Positions 19,537-30,973 of a DNA stretch of 64,000 nucleotides are shown here, piece by piece. Position 1 is the stretch's first letter. Every line of letters starts with the position of its first letter. The notes beneath the pieces were generated by a model. It had not been told where the DNA came from, did no database searches, and saw only the letters and a program-made list of their open reading frames with translations. Position numbers and translations under genes: made by a program. The DNA lies in NCBI RefSeq assembly GCF_017876405.1, contig NZ_JAGINW010000001.1:8445203-8509202 (forward strand), read 5' to 3'. The DNA is from Kibdelosporangium banguiense. GTDB taxonomy: Bacteria > Actinomycetota > Actinomycetes > Mycobacteriales > Pseudonocardiaceae.

Positions 19537-20448
19537 ATGTCCCTCACAGGTCTCTTCGTTCCGCTAGTCACGCCGTTCACCGCCGCCGACGAACTCGCCT
19601 CCGAGGCATTGGAGGCACTTGCCCATGCCGTACTCGACGGCGGGGCGTCCGGCATCGTCGCATTGGGCACGACTGGCGAACCGGCGACGCTGACGCCCGC
19701 GGAACGACGCAGGGTCGTCGACATCTGCGCCGGTGTGTGCGCGGAGCGCGGGGCGCACCTGATCGTCGGTACCGGGTCGAACTCGACTGCCGACTCGATC
19801 GGCATGCTCGCCGATCCCGGCCCCCGAGTGACCGCCGCTCTCACAGTTGTCCCGTACTACACCCGCCCGTCCGAGGACGGTGTCGTCGAGCACTTCCGCC
19901 GGCTTGCGGCCGCCAGTCCGGTGCCGCTGCTCATCTACAACATCCCGTACCGCACTGGCAGGCCGTTGGGAGCCGGCACTCTCCGTCGGCTCGCCGAGAT
20001 ACCGAACGTTGCCGGGTTCAAGCACGCGGTCGGCGGCATCGACGAGGCCACTGTCGCGTTCATGAGCAGCATGTCGGCTGACGTATCGGTTCTCGCCGGC
20101 GACGACCTTTATGCCGGGCCGCTGCTGGCCCTTGGCGCCAGCGGGGGAATCCTGGCCTGTGCCAACGTGGCCACCCGTGCTTACGCCGGCCTGGTCGCGA
20201 CGTGGCGAGACGGCCCGATCGACCACGCTCGTCGCCTCAACAATCAGCTCGTCCCATTGGCCCAAGCTCTGTTCGCCGAGCCCAATCCCGTTGTGATCAA
20301 GGCGGTTCTGGCGGCTCACGGTCGGATTCCCAGCCCGCACGTCCGCCTGCCGCTGCTCGCCGCCAGCCCAGCGACGACCACTGCGGCCACCACCGCAGCC
20401 CTTGAGGTGTCTCAATCTGGGACAGTCGGCTTGGCGCACCTCCGATAG
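19537..20448 (+). CDS. Dihydrodipicolinate synthase/N-acetylneuraminate lyase family protein
   Basis: A 303-residue class I aldolase of the DapA/NanA superfamily. GIVALGTTGEPATLTPAE gives the pyruvate-binding Thr-Thr-Gly, LLIYNIPYRTGRPL carries the catalytic Tyr, and NVAGFKHAVGG supplies the Schiff-base Lys. It may condense or cleave a pyruvate-containing compound. As a LysR-flanked stand-alone copy it is more likely catabolic than the housekeeping DapA. The C-terminus has a short Ala/Thr-rich extension. The next gene follows 9 bp later, so an operon is likely. Confidence 0.88.
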   Translation: MSLTGLFVPLVTPFTAADELASEALEALAHAVLDGGASGIVALGTTGEPATLTPAERRRVVDICAGVCAERGAHLIVGTGSNSTADSIGMLADPGPRVTAALTVVPYYTRPSEDGVVEHFRRLAAASPVPLLIYNIPYRTGRPLGAGTLRRLAEIPNVAGFKHAVGGIDEATVAFMSSMSADVSVLAGDDLYAGPLLALGASGGILACANVATRAYAGLVATWRDGPIDHARRLNNQLVPLAQALFAEPNPVVIKAVLAAHGRIPSPHVRLPLLAASPATTTAATTAALEVSQSGTVGLAHLR

Positions 20449-20457
20449 CATGTGGGA

Positions 20458-20781
20458 ATGATCTTCATCACCGCGAAGTTCCGGATCAAGCCGCAGGACG
20501 CCGACCGCTGGCCGGAGATCTCCCGTGCGTTCACCGAGGCCACCCGGGCCGAGCCGGGCTGCCTGTGGTTCGACTGGTCCCGCAGCCTCGACGACACATG
20601 CGAGTACGTCCTGGTGGAAGCCTTCCGCGACGACGACGCGGGCGCCGCCCACGTGCAGTCCGACCACTTCAAAGCGGCCCAGAAGACATTGCCGCCGCAC
20701 CTGGCCGAGACGCCCCGGATCGTCAACTTCAAGGTCCCGCAGGACGACTGGTCGCTGCTCGGCGAAATGGCTGTCGAATAA
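20458..20781 (+). CDS. Antibiotic biosynthesis monooxygenase (ABM) domain protein, YgiN-like
   Basis: A 107-residue single ABM domain (dimeric ferredoxin-like fold). The pattern IFITAKFRIKPQDADRW, then AEPGCLWFDWSRSLDD and VLVEAFRDDDAGAAHVQSDHF, is standard for YgiN-type quinol monooxygenases. The ATG at 20458 is preferred to a GTG two codons upstream. It follows the DapA-like gene by 9 bp and may share its transcript. Such proteins act on quinols or modify aromatic natural products; the substrate is not predictable here. Confidence 0.88.
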   Translation: MIFITAKFRIKPQDADRWPEISRAFTEATRAEPGCLWFDWSRSLDDTCEYVLVEAFRDDDAGAAHVQSDHFKAAQKTLPPHLAETPRIVNFKVPQDDWSLLGEMAVE

Positions 20782-20806
20782 CAGGTTTCCGGCATACCGT
20801 CAGGGT

Positions 20807-21076
20807 GTGCCGGATCCTTGGCTGCTCATCGAGGTGCTCGACGGGGAGGTCCCGGCGAGCGAGTGGCGCCGCGTCCATGGCGGGACATTCCTCGACGCCG
20901 CGATAGCCGACCGGGCCGTGCGGTGGTCGTGGCGGGCGCATGGTCGCGGTGTGGTGTTCGAGATCGCTTTCCGGACTGAGCGCATCCGCGACGAGTTCCG
21001 CCACCGGCAGTCGATCAAGGCAGCGCTCGAAGCCGTGCCGGACCCGCGGGACGGGCTCACCATTGTTGCCGACTAG
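20807..21076 (+). CDS. Small actinobacterial protein of unknown function
   Basis: An 89-residue acidic protein beginning at a GTG (20807) after a GG-rich stretch, 25 bp behind the ABM gene and in the same direction. It reads MPDPWLLIEVLDGEVPASEW and continues with a mixed alpha/beta pattern and Arg-rich helices (FRTERIRDEFRHRQSIKAAL). No catalytic motif is visible. Codon usage fits a real gene. Its last 20 bp overlap the end of the ketosynthase-like gene on the other strand. Confidence 0.6.
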   Translation: MPDPWLLIEVLDGEVPASEWRRVHGGTFLDAAIADRAVRWSWRAHGRGVVFEIAFRTERIRDEFRHRQSIKAALEAVPDPRDGLTIVAD

Positions 21077-21743
21077 GCATCCGGCTACGGAACACCGCGA
21101 TCTCGCTATGACCGGTATCTGTGTCGGTGTCGCAGAGAACGACGGCGTCGTAGGCCCTGGCCCAGGCTTCGTAGTGGGTCGCCAGCTCCCGCCACACGCT
21201 GGAGGACTGCGAGCCCGGCGCGGCTTCGTGCACGTCAAGCCCGCAATCAGCGAGTACGGCCGGGTCGATGCCGTGCCCGGCCACCAGCAGTGCCCGGTCC
21301 GGCAGCCCGGCCAGATCCACCGGCCGGCCAGGTGCTGTTGTGGCCAGGCTGGTCAGCTGCAGGCCGCCGGTTCCGCCGAAAAGCAGGAACACACTGGAGG
21401 CCGGCTTCGGCGGACCACCGGAGGTCTGCTCGACCACGACCAGCGCGAGCTCCTCACACCGGCCGGAACTGGTGTACCCGCGCGCGATCCGCAACGCCTT
21501 GAACGGCGCCCGGATGCCCTGCTCGGATACGGCGAAGTTGCGTGCACCGCCGCCGAGCAGGTGATCCAAGCGTGCGGAGACCGACTGGGACGGGTACGAG
21601 TCACCCAGCCCGTGGGCGACGATCAGCAGATCCGGCGACGGCACGGGCCCGGTGATCTGTTCCAGGGCGCCTTCGGCGAGTTCGCCGAACGAGATGCTCG
21701 AACCCCCGCCCGGCTGGTACTCGGCTGCGGTACGCAGGCGCAT
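21057..21743 (-). CDS. Short thiolase-fold (ketosynthase III-like) protein without catalytic Cys
   Basis: A 228-residue protein, last in the ATP-grasp/decarboxylase cassette. PDLLIVAHGLGDSYPSQSV, then NFAVSEQGIRAPFKALRIAR and ELALVVVEQTS, follow the ketosynthase III pattern in which a carrier- or CoA-linked acyl group is bound, but the nucleophilic Cys position (expected near VSEQG) is not Cys. The protein is also about 100 residues shorter than active enzymes. It could be an acyl-binding scaffold, a chain-length-factor-like partner or an acyltransferase variant. The ATG at 21741-21743 lies two bases after the stop of a 13-codon ORF. The family call is by pattern and uncertain. Confidence 0.55.
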   Translation of the reverse strand: MRLRTAAEYQPGGGSSISFGELAEGALEQITGPVPSPDLLIVAHGLGDSYPSQSVSARLDHLLGGGARNFAVSEQGIRAPFKALRIARGYTSSGRCEELALVVVEQTSGGPPKPASSVFLLFGGTGGLQLTSLATTAPGRPVDLAGLPDRALLVAGHGIDPAVLADCGLDVHEAAPGSQSSSVWRELATHYEAWARAYDAVVLCDTDTDTGHSEIAVFRSRMPSRQQW

Positions 21744-21745
21744 GA

Positions 21746-21787
21746 TCAGTCCGCGACGTCTTCGAGTGCGGTGTTGATTCGGTCCAC
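21746..21787 (-). CDS. 13-codon mini-ORF between decarboxylase and ketosynthase-like genes
   Basis: After the decarboxylase stop (21802) comes a good ribosome-binding site (GAGGAG) and, 6 bases later, GTG at 21785-21787, opening a 13-residue frame MDRINTALEDVAD that ends two bases before the next gene's ATG. It may be a coupling leader that delivers ribosomes to the next gene, or a real short peptide that the neighbouring ATP-grasp ligase modifies. Only the position and ribosome-binding site support it. Confidence 0.35.
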   Translation of the reverse strand: MDRINTALEDVAD

Positions 21788-21801
21788 AGTGAACTCCTCG
21801 G

Positions 21802-23055
21802 TTACAGGGATATGAGCTGTTGCTTGCCGAGCAGGTCGGCCACGGTGTCGCGCCGGCGGACGAGGTGCGCGACGCCGTCGAGGACAAGGACTTCGGCGGG
21901 GTAGCCGTGGCTGAGGAACAGACCTGGTGACGCCGTGGGGCCGTATGCGCCGGAGCGTTCGACACCGAGCAGGTCGCCCGGCCGGATTTCTGGCAGGGAG
22001 ACCTGTTTTGCGACCACGTCGCCAGGAGCGCAGAGCGGCCCGGCGATGTTGTAGCGCTGGACCGCTGGTTCCTCGTACCGCGTCAGCGACCTGACCGGGA
22101 AGTTTCGTTTGACGAAGCTGCCGATGCCGACCGCGGCCATGTGGTGGTTGGTGCCGCCATCGGCGACGACGAACCACTCGCCCATGGACTGCTTGACGTA
22201 CCGGGCGCGGATCACGTACATGCCGCACCACCCGGTCAGATACCTGCCGAGTTCCGTGATCAGCCGGCAGCCGGGGTGCCGGGTGCGGAAGTCGTCGACG
22301 GTGTCGTTCAGGCCTTCGGCCAAGGCGTCGAGATCCAGGTCTGTCTCGTTGTCGAAGTACGGCACACCGAGCCCGCCGCCGATGTCGACGGTTCGCAGCT
22401 CGAAATCGAGTTCGACCGACAGCTTCCCGGCGACTTCGAGGATGCCGCGGGTGTTGTGCACGATGTCGGACGAGCTCAGAAGCCGCGTCCCCATGTAGGC
22501 GTGGATGCCCGCGACCGTGACGTGCCGAAGCTCTTCGATGAACTGTCCTGATTGGAACAGCACATCCTGGTCGATACCGAACTGTTGTGGCGTGCCGCCC
22601 ATCGAGAGTCTCGCGCCCTTGGTCGTGAACGACGGGTTCACACGCAACAAGACTCGGACTGGCTGCTGCCTGGCGTCGAGCGCGGCCAGTTCGTCAAGCG
22701 ACTCGCAGACAATCGCGTGAACGCCCAGCTGAAGGCAGGCGTCGAGCTCCTCGGCGGACTTGCCTGGGCCGAGGAAGACGATGTTCCCGGGCGCGGCACC
22801 GGCACGGCGGGCGGTCTCCAGTTCGGCCAAAGAGGACACTTCCAGGCCCGCGCCCAGCGAACGCAGCACTGCGCAGATGCTGATATTCGGGTTCGCCTTG
22901 ACCGAGTAGAAGATGTCCATGCCTGGGTGCAGGCGCTCGCGGAGTGACCCGTAGACTTCACGCAGGATGTCGCCGTCGTAGACGTACAGGGGTGTGCCGA
23001 ATCGGGCTGCCAGGTCGCTGATCGCGTGACCCTGTACGGAATACTCGCAGGTCAT
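21802..23055 (-). CDS. Fold-type III PLP-dependent decarboxylase (LysA/BtrK-like)
   Basis: A 417-residue enzyme of the alanine racemase-fold decarboxylases. FGTPLYVYDGDILREVYG, then IFYSVKANPNISICAVL carry the PLP Lys (SVKAN); HAYMGTRLLSSS and VDIGGGLGVPYF are the phosphate-binding loops; the C-terminal barrel has GPLCAPGDVVAKQ with the substrate-side Cys and GAYGPTASP. It would decarboxylate an amino acid or aminoacyl group. Its gene overlaps the end of the ATP-grasp ligase gene by 4 bp. The ligase plus PLP decarboxylase pairing recalls BtrJ and BtrK, which load glutamate on a carrier protein and decarboxylate it there, although no carrier protein gene is present here. Confidence 0.88.
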   Translation of the reverse strand: MTCEYSVQGHAISDLAARFGTPLYVYDGDILREVYGSLRERLHPGMDIFYSVKANPNISICAVLRSLGAGLEVSSLAELETARRAGAAPGNIVFLGPGKSAEELDACLQLGVHAIVCESLDELAALDARQQPVRVLLRVNPSFTTKGARLSMGGTPQQFGIDQDVLFQSGQFIEELRHVTVAGIHAYMGTRLLSSSDIVHNTRGILEVAGKLSVELDFELRTVDIGGGLGVPYFDNETDLDLDALAEGLNDTVDDFRTRHPGCRLITELGRYLTGWCGMYVIRARYVKQSMGEWFVVADGGTNHHMAAVGIGSFVKRNFPVRSLTRYEEPAVQRYNIAGPLCAPGDVVAKQVSLPEIRPGDLLGVERSGAYGPTASPGLFLSHGYPAEVLVLDGVAHLVRRRDTVADLLGKQQLISL

Positions 23056-24368
23056 TCGTTATTCCTCAGGGCGGTTTCGGCGGCAGCGTCGAACGCCGCG
23101 AGGCGGCTTCGGTCAGGGGCGGTCAGCATCACGTACAGTCGGCCGTGCCGCACGGTGCCGAAGCACGTGATCACCAGGTTGGAGTCCGGCGTGGTGGCCA
23201 GGACCGGCCGGAGCCGGCGGTGGACCTCGGCGAACGAGAGCGGGCCGACGCAGTAGTGACGGGCGAGCGCGACATGGCCGGCGGGCTGGCACAGTTCGCT
23301 GACGCCGCCCTGGTAGGTGGACATGTTCAGCCGGGCGTTGATCTCCAGCACCGGGTACAGCGTCTTGTTCTCCGTGACGATGGCATCGACCCCGACCACT
23401 CCGACGAAGCCGTCCAAGAACAGCCGCGCACCGATCACAGCCGACGCGTGCTCGAGTTCGGTGACGTGTTCGGCTGACAGGTCCGCAGGCATCAGGTGTC
23501 CCTTGTGGACTCCGCTCTGAGTGAGCGCCTGCTTGACGAAGTCGAACGTGACCCGGCCGTCCCGGCCGATGGTGAACTGGTAGTTCAGGTCGTACTTCTT
23601 CGGTAGCCAGGACTCGACCACCACATGCATCCGGCTGTCCCCGCTGCGCGCCGCCCGGCGCTCGGCCATCCGTACCAGTCCGTCCATTTTGGCCGGACTG
23701 TCCAGGACGAGCAGACCTTTGCCCGACACGCCGAACGCGGCCTTCACCACGGCCCCACGGCCGCGCCGGATCGCGGGCTCGTGGTGCCGGATCGCCGCGA
23801 CAAGGTCCTCGACGGTCTCGCAGGATCGGCCGGGGACCGTGCGCAGCCCGGCCTCCTCGGTGATGCGTCGGCTGTAGATCTTGCTGTTCACTCGTTCGAA
23901 CGTGTCCGCGTCCGGTACCGCGAGGCGGAGCCCGCACGTCTGGGCGATCTTCTGCTCCAATGTGGACGTTCCCATCGGCAGCAGCCGGCCGCCGGCCGCG
24001 CCGATCCGGGTCAGCCGGTCGAGCAGGGCGGGGGAGTCCAGTACGTCCTCGGTGGTGGACCGGTTGTCCTCGGCGTTCTCCGGTAGCAGGATCGTCGGCA
24101 GGGCGAAGCCCAGTTTCCGCGCGTAGTCGGCGTATCCGGGGTCCAGCGGCTGCTTGAGCACCAGGTAGTCGTCAGGTCCGGCCAGCAGCAGGCCGAGTTC
24201 CTCCATCCGCCGCACGAGGCCGGCCGAGCCGGAAAACGACGGCCCGGGCAGACCGGCGTAATTGGCCGCCCACTGCGTCTCGGCTTCGAAGTTGCAGAGG
24301 AATACCAGGGGTGTGGCCGGGTCGCCGGTCAGTGCCAGCTTTATCGCGCGCAGGTACTGAGAGGTCAC
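23052..24368 (-). CDS. Pre-ATP-grasp domain ligase (PGM1/BtrJ-like)
   Basis: A 438-residue ATP-grasp enzyme that should form an amide or acyl bond to an amino acid or peptide. The N-terminal pre-ATP-grasp part (1-130) is followed by the ATP-binding region (AVVKAAFGVSGKGLLVLDS and VVVESWLPKKYDLNYQF) and the metal-binding LYPVLEINARLNMSTYQGG. The C-terminus carries a PGM1_C-like segment. Characterised relatives include the pheganomycin peptide ligase PGM1; BtrJ performs a comparable ligation. It is the first gene of the leftward cassette and diverges from a large LuxR regulator with 275 bp between them. Substrates cannot be read from sequence. Confidence 0.85.
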   Translation of the reverse strand: MTSQYLRAIKLALTGDPATPLVFLCNFEAETQWAANYAGLPGPSFSGSAGLVRRMEELGLLLAGPDDYLVLKQPLDPGYADYARKLGFALPTILLPENAEDNRSTTEDVLDSPALLDRLTRIGAAGGRLLPMGTSTLEQKIAQTCGLRLAVPDADTFERVNSKIYSRRITEEAGLRTVPGRSCETVEDLVAAIRHHEPAIRRGRGAVVKAAFGVSGKGLLVLDSPAKMDGLVRMAERRAARSGDSRMHVVVESWLPKKYDLNYQFTIGRDGRVTFDFVKQALTQSGVHKGHLMPADLSAEHVTELEHASAVIGARLFLDGFVGVVGVDAIVTENKTLYPVLEINARLNMSTYQGGVSELCQPAGHVALARHYCVGPLSFAEVHRRLRPVLATTPDSNLVITCFGTVRHGRLYVMLTAPDRSRLAAFDAAAETALRNNE

Positions 24369-24643
24369 GGTCGTCGACGTTAGGTCGGCTGCGCATCCCT
24401 AACATGAGGGATATCCCTACGGTTGCGCAGGTTCAGGGTCGGGTGGCCGAGTCCTGGCCGGGCACTCGAACGCGCCCCGCGTGCCGCCTGCCGGTACATG
24501 CCGCAGACCATGATGCGGGCGTTCCTGCTTGGGGCGGAACGACTTCTGGTCCTCGATTGTGTCACGCGATATACTTCGTACGCACTATGTATCGCCGGGT
24601 CAACAGGTCTTTGTTGTGAGAACTCCAGGAACCGGAGGAGTGG

Positions 24644-27454
<2,811 letters not shown>

Positions 27455-27463
<9 letters not shown>

Positions 27464-28054
27464 CGGGTTGTTCGTGGCACTGACTGTGATGGTCTTGAAG
27501 ACGTTCTTGTTGCCCGCGGGCCACACGGTGTAGGTGTGCGTCGTCTTGCCGGGTGAGTTGGTGCACGAGAACGGCAAAGTCAGTTCGCCGGATGCCGGGT
27601 AGTCGCTGCCGTACGCGCCGTAGAGGCTGGGCTGGTCCACGGAGATCGCCGCCTTGGTCGCGCCGGTGACCTTCCACGTGATGGTCACGTCCTGGCCAGG
27701 CGTGGAGAACGGTGCGTCCGGCGTACCGTGGCGCGGGCACAACGGTTGCTTCTTCACCGAGAGGGTGACGCTCGCCGACGGCGGGCTTGAGCTCGATGTG
27801 GACTTGCCTCCACCACTACTACCGCTGTTACTACCGCCGCTGTTGCCGGAACCGCCCGACGAGCCGGATTTGGCGTTCACCCCGGACTTCGCCGTCGCCG
27901 TGGTGGCGGGCTGGCCACTGTCGGATGTGGGCGCCGAGACGACCGTCGGGGGCGCGGTCGTCGCCGAGCCGCCGGACACGTTGTTGCAACCCGCCAACGC
28001 CAGGCCGACGCCGACCGCCGTGCCGATCACGCCGAGAACTCGGGGGAAGATCAT
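27455..28054 (-). CDS. Lipoprotein with Gly/Ser-rich linker and Ig-like domain
   Basis: A 199-residue exported lipoprotein. Signal peptide MIFPRVLGVIGTAVGVGLALAGC with lipobox ALAGC, a Thr/Pro and then Gly/Ser repeat linker (about residues 40-95), and a C-terminal beta-rich domain of about 90 residues (VTLSVKKQPLCPRHGTP to TVSATNNPST) with two Cys that could form a disulphide, resembling bacterial Ig-like or PKD folds. The ATG at 28052-28054 removes an unlikely upstream extension. It ends 9 bp inside the LuxR gene on the other strand. Role unknown, probably cell-surface binding. Confidence 0.85.
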
Positions 28055-28185
28055 GTGTATCACCGTTTCCGTTCGTCCTATTGCGACTGTCTGTTCAAGC
28101 GCAAAGACGTGACCCGGCGGTGCGGGTTGCGGCCGGCTGCTCAACTAGTCCGTAAGAAGAGCGAAATCGTGACCCCGGTGATACA

Positions 28186-28209
28186 ACAGTGCCCCAAAGG
28201 GCAGACTGT
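28186..28209 (-). terminator. Hairpin terminator abutting the arginase-like gene
   Basis: ACAGT-GCCC (28186-28194) pairs with GGGC and ACTGT (28199-28202 and 28205-28209) with a 2-base bulge and a 4-base loop. It begins at the base next to the stop codon of the arginase-like gene and separates it from the lipoprotein gene on the same strand. Confidence 0.55.
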
Positions 28210-29103
28210 CTACTGTGTCCGATCCCGGAACGCTGCAACGATCATGCCGGTGAGCTCCCGCGCGTACTGCCCGTCGGGATCGAGATCCGGATCGTAGATC
28301 GCGGCGTTCATACCGAGACAACGCTCGTCGGCCAGCAACGGCTTCAGCAGATCGATCAGCTCGCCGTACTGCAGGCCGCCCGGGTCCGGCGCGTCCGCGG
28401 CCGGCATTACCTCGATGTCGAGGACGTCCACATCGAGGTGCACCCAGTAGCTGCGGCCGTCGAGCCGTTGACGGGTGCGGTCGAGTACCTCGTCCGGGCC
28501 CATGGCCTGGATCCCGGGCGCGGTGATGCCGAGGATGTCCGCCTCGGCCAGGTTGGCGACGTCCTCGTCGTCGTCACGGTTGCCGAGCACGACGATGTCG
28601 GGGTCCTGGAAGTACGGCCCGAGGTCGTCGATGTTCGTCAGATCGGCCTGCCCACGACCCGTGACGAGCGCGAGCGTCTCGCCCGCGGCGGCGCCGATCC
28701 GTCCGGCCTGCGAGAGCCGCAGGAAATCCGCACTGCCGTCGAAGTACACCAGCCCGCATCGATCATATTGCTTCAACGCCATGCCGATACCGAGCAGGAT
28801 GCTGCAGTCGCCACCCAGCACGAGCGGGAAGTCGCCGCGAGTGACAACGGCATTCACCCGACCGGCCAGGCGACGGCTGTACTCGGCCATGGCCTTGGCG
28901 TTGAACACGCCGTCACCGGGCGACCAGTCCGAGATGTCGTACCGCGGCGGTACGACATAGCCCTCGTCGAGCGCGTCCAGTTCGCCGAGAAGGCCGCAGT
29001 CACGCAGGGCACCGGCCATCTTGTAGCAGCCCGGGACCACTCCTGGTCCGGGCATCCGCAGGCCCAGATTGGAGGGCGCGTCCAGGACGTGGATCTTCTT
29101 CAC
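28210..29103 (-). CDS. Arginase/agmatinase-fold protein with altered metal ligands
   Basis: A 297-residue member of the ureohydrolase superfamily. The three conserved regions are visible but changed: GGDCSILLG instead of GGDHS, YFDGSADF instead of DAHxD, and HLDVDVLDIEVMP for the DxDxxDP motif. Two of the usual His ligands are therefore Cys and Ser. Such variants are known in actinobacteria but lack assigned functions; activity on arginine or agmatine is doubtful. The GTG at 29101-29103 overlaps the stop of the TPR gene (GTGA), so it is co-translated with it. Confidence 0.82.
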   Translation of the reverse strand: MKKIHVLDAPSNLGLRMPGPGVVPGCYKMAGALRDCGLLGELDALDEGYVVPPRYDISDWSPGDGVFNAKAMAEYSRRLAGRVNAVVTRGDFPLVLGGDCSILLGIGMALKQYDRCGLVYFDGSADFLRLSQAGRIGAAAGETLALVTGRGQADLTNIDDLGPYFQDPDIVVLGNRDDDEDVANLAEADILGITAPGIQAMGPDEVLDRTRQRLDGRSYWVHLDVDVLDIEVMPAADAPDPGGLQYGELIDLLKPLLADERCLGMNAAIYDPDLDPDGQYARELTGMIVAAFRDRTQ

Positions 29104-30887
29104 TCCGCCTCCAGTGAGGCCAGCACGTCGACGGCGAGGGCGGCGAACTCCCCCGCCAGGCCCGGGATGATCAGCACCAGCTGGCAGACCGACGCGAGGA
29201 TGGTGACGTCCCGGGTGCGGGAGGCCTCGATCAGGTCGAGCATCCGGCGCACGACGAACTGCTGGACGTCGGCTCGCGCGTCGGGGTTGACCCATGCCGT
29301 CACGACCATGGCGAACGCGGCCGATTCGGTGACCCAGTCCTCGGGGCCGTTGAGCAGGTCGGCCAGGATCACCCGGCGCTGCGACTCCAGCCAGGGCTCG
29401 TCCGACGCGTAGTGCGCGATCCCGAGACAGGCCCATGTCTGCACCGCACGGACCCACAGATGCGGTGCGTGCCTGCCGAGGATGTGGCCGAGCTCGTCAG
29501 CTGTTGGTGCCGGCGGGTACGTGAGCACGCTCATCAGCTGCACTGGGTCGAGCCCGGACAGTGTGATGGCGGCGTCGTAGGCCTCTGGCGGCGACAGCCA
29601 CCTGATCATGGCGACGCGCTGTACGGCTTCAGCCACCTGCGGCGTGGGTGGGGGCAGCGCAGGGCGCGCTTGTTTGCCGTCGTACGACCACACCGTGTAC
29701 TGAACCGGTGACGACGGCAGCCGGATGTCGGGCTCGGGCACGTCGTCGACATCCACGTTGGCCATGGGGAAGACCGAATGCAGGGTGAGGAACGCGCTCG
29801 GCGGCTCGAGCGCGGACAACGTCATGGACATCGTGACGTCAGGCGAGGGCTCGTTCTGTTCGAGCACCTGCCGCAGCACATTGATCACGGCTTCCTGCGC
29901 GTCCGGGACGACACCCAGCCATGGCCGGCTGCTGCTGTGGTTGGCCAGCACGGTGGCCGCGTAGCTGTCCGGGTGGTCGCGTACCTCGTCGGCCAGCGTG
30001 ATCAGATGCCGTACGTCGCCGTCGATGGCGTAGCGCAGGCCATGGGAGGTCGGCACCGCCCGGGAATGCGTGGGGTCCTGCGCGACCACGCGCTCGGCCC
30101 ACTCCAGGCCCTCCTCGGGACGCTCCATCGCGCCGAGCAGGTCGGCCACGTCGATGTACAGATCGAGGTCCTGGGGCGTGCGCTCGATCTCGTCCTGCCA
30201 CACGGCCAGTGCTTCCTCCGTGCGGCCCGCGGTCCGCAGCGCGTAGCCCTTCATCATGGCCGCCTGGTGCGACGGCTCGATCTGGAAGGACTTCTCGGCC
30301 CACGCGATCGCCTCGTCGAACGCGCCGAGCCTGCGGCCGAGCATCGACCCGCACCACAGCAGCATCGCGTGACCCGGATGCTGCGCGACGGCCGTGCGCA
30401 GCAGATCCAGCGCGGGCAGCAACGGCTCACGCTCGTCCTCGTCGACGGGGTCGTCCAGGCGCTGCGCCATCTGCCCCAGCGCTATGCCCAACGCGGACGG
30501 GTCGAACGGCAGATCGGTGCGCTGCAGCCACGCGACGTCGAGCCACTGCCGGTCGGGCTCGTGCGCGGCGACGGTCAGCAGCATCTGGATCGCCTCGTCC
30601 CACCGGCCCGCGGCCGCGCAGACGTGGGCGTGCGCGGCGACTGTGCCGATGAACCCGTCCTCGTCCTCGAAATAGTCCAGTGCCTGAACTGGGCCACCCG
30701 CACGGGCGACGAACTCGGCGAGCGCCTCGTGCGTGTCCGGCAGACGCGGATCCAGCGCCAGCGCGTCAGCCAGATGGCGCAGTGCGTGAGGCAGGTCTCC
30801 GCTGTCCATGACGAGCCGCGCGACGGCCACTTCGCCCTCGGCATCCGGCTGCCCGCCAGAACAGTGGTCGATTTCCTCGTGGTCCAA
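29100..30887 (-). CDS. Large TPR-repeat protein
   Basis: A 595-residue acidic helical protein. The first 300 residues contain tetratricopeptide-like pairs (for example LPHALRHLADALALDPRLPDTHEALAEF, split in two helices, and FDEAIAWAEKSFQIEPSHQ, EEALAVWQDEIERTPQDL). The rest (about 330-595) is helical without clear repeats. It starts with a TTG at 30887. TPR proteins act as protein-binding scaffolds. Together with the coupled arginase-like gene it forms a two-gene unit of unknown purpose. Confidence 0.85.
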   Translation of the reverse strand: MDHEEIDHCSGGQPDAEGEVAVARLVMDSGDLPHALRHLADALALDPRLPDTHEALAEFVARAGGPVQALDYFEDEDGFIGTVAAHAHVCAAAGRWDEAIQMLLTVAAHEPDRQWLDVAWLQRTDLPFDPSALGIALGQMAQRLDDPVDEDEREPLLPALDLLRTAVAQHPGHAMLLWCGSMLGRRLGAFDEAIAWAEKSFQIEPSHQAAMMKGYALRTAGRTEEALAVWQDEIERTPQDLDLYIDVADLLGAMERPEEGLEWAERVVAQDPTHSRAVPTSHGLRYAIDGDVRHLITLADEVRDHPDSYAATVLANHSSSRPWLGVVPDAQEAVINVLRQVLEQNEPSPDVTMSMTLSALEPPSAFLTLHSVFPMANVDVDDVPEPDIRLPSSPVQYTVWSYDGKQARPALPPPTPQVAEAVQRVAMIRWLSPPEAYDAAITLSGLDPVQLMSVLTYPPAPTADELGHILGRHAPHLWVRAVQTWACLGIAHYASDEPWLESQRRVILADLLNGPEDWVTESAAFAMVVTAWVNPDARADVQQFVVRRMLDLIEASRTRDVTILASVCQLVLIIPGLAGEFAALAVDVLASLEAE

Positions 30888-30973
30888 GTTGCGCCCCCTG
30901 TCGGATCAGTACGGCACTTTATCCGCATGCCTGCGGCCGGGCCCTACCGCCATTCCGGGATATCGTCGCGATC

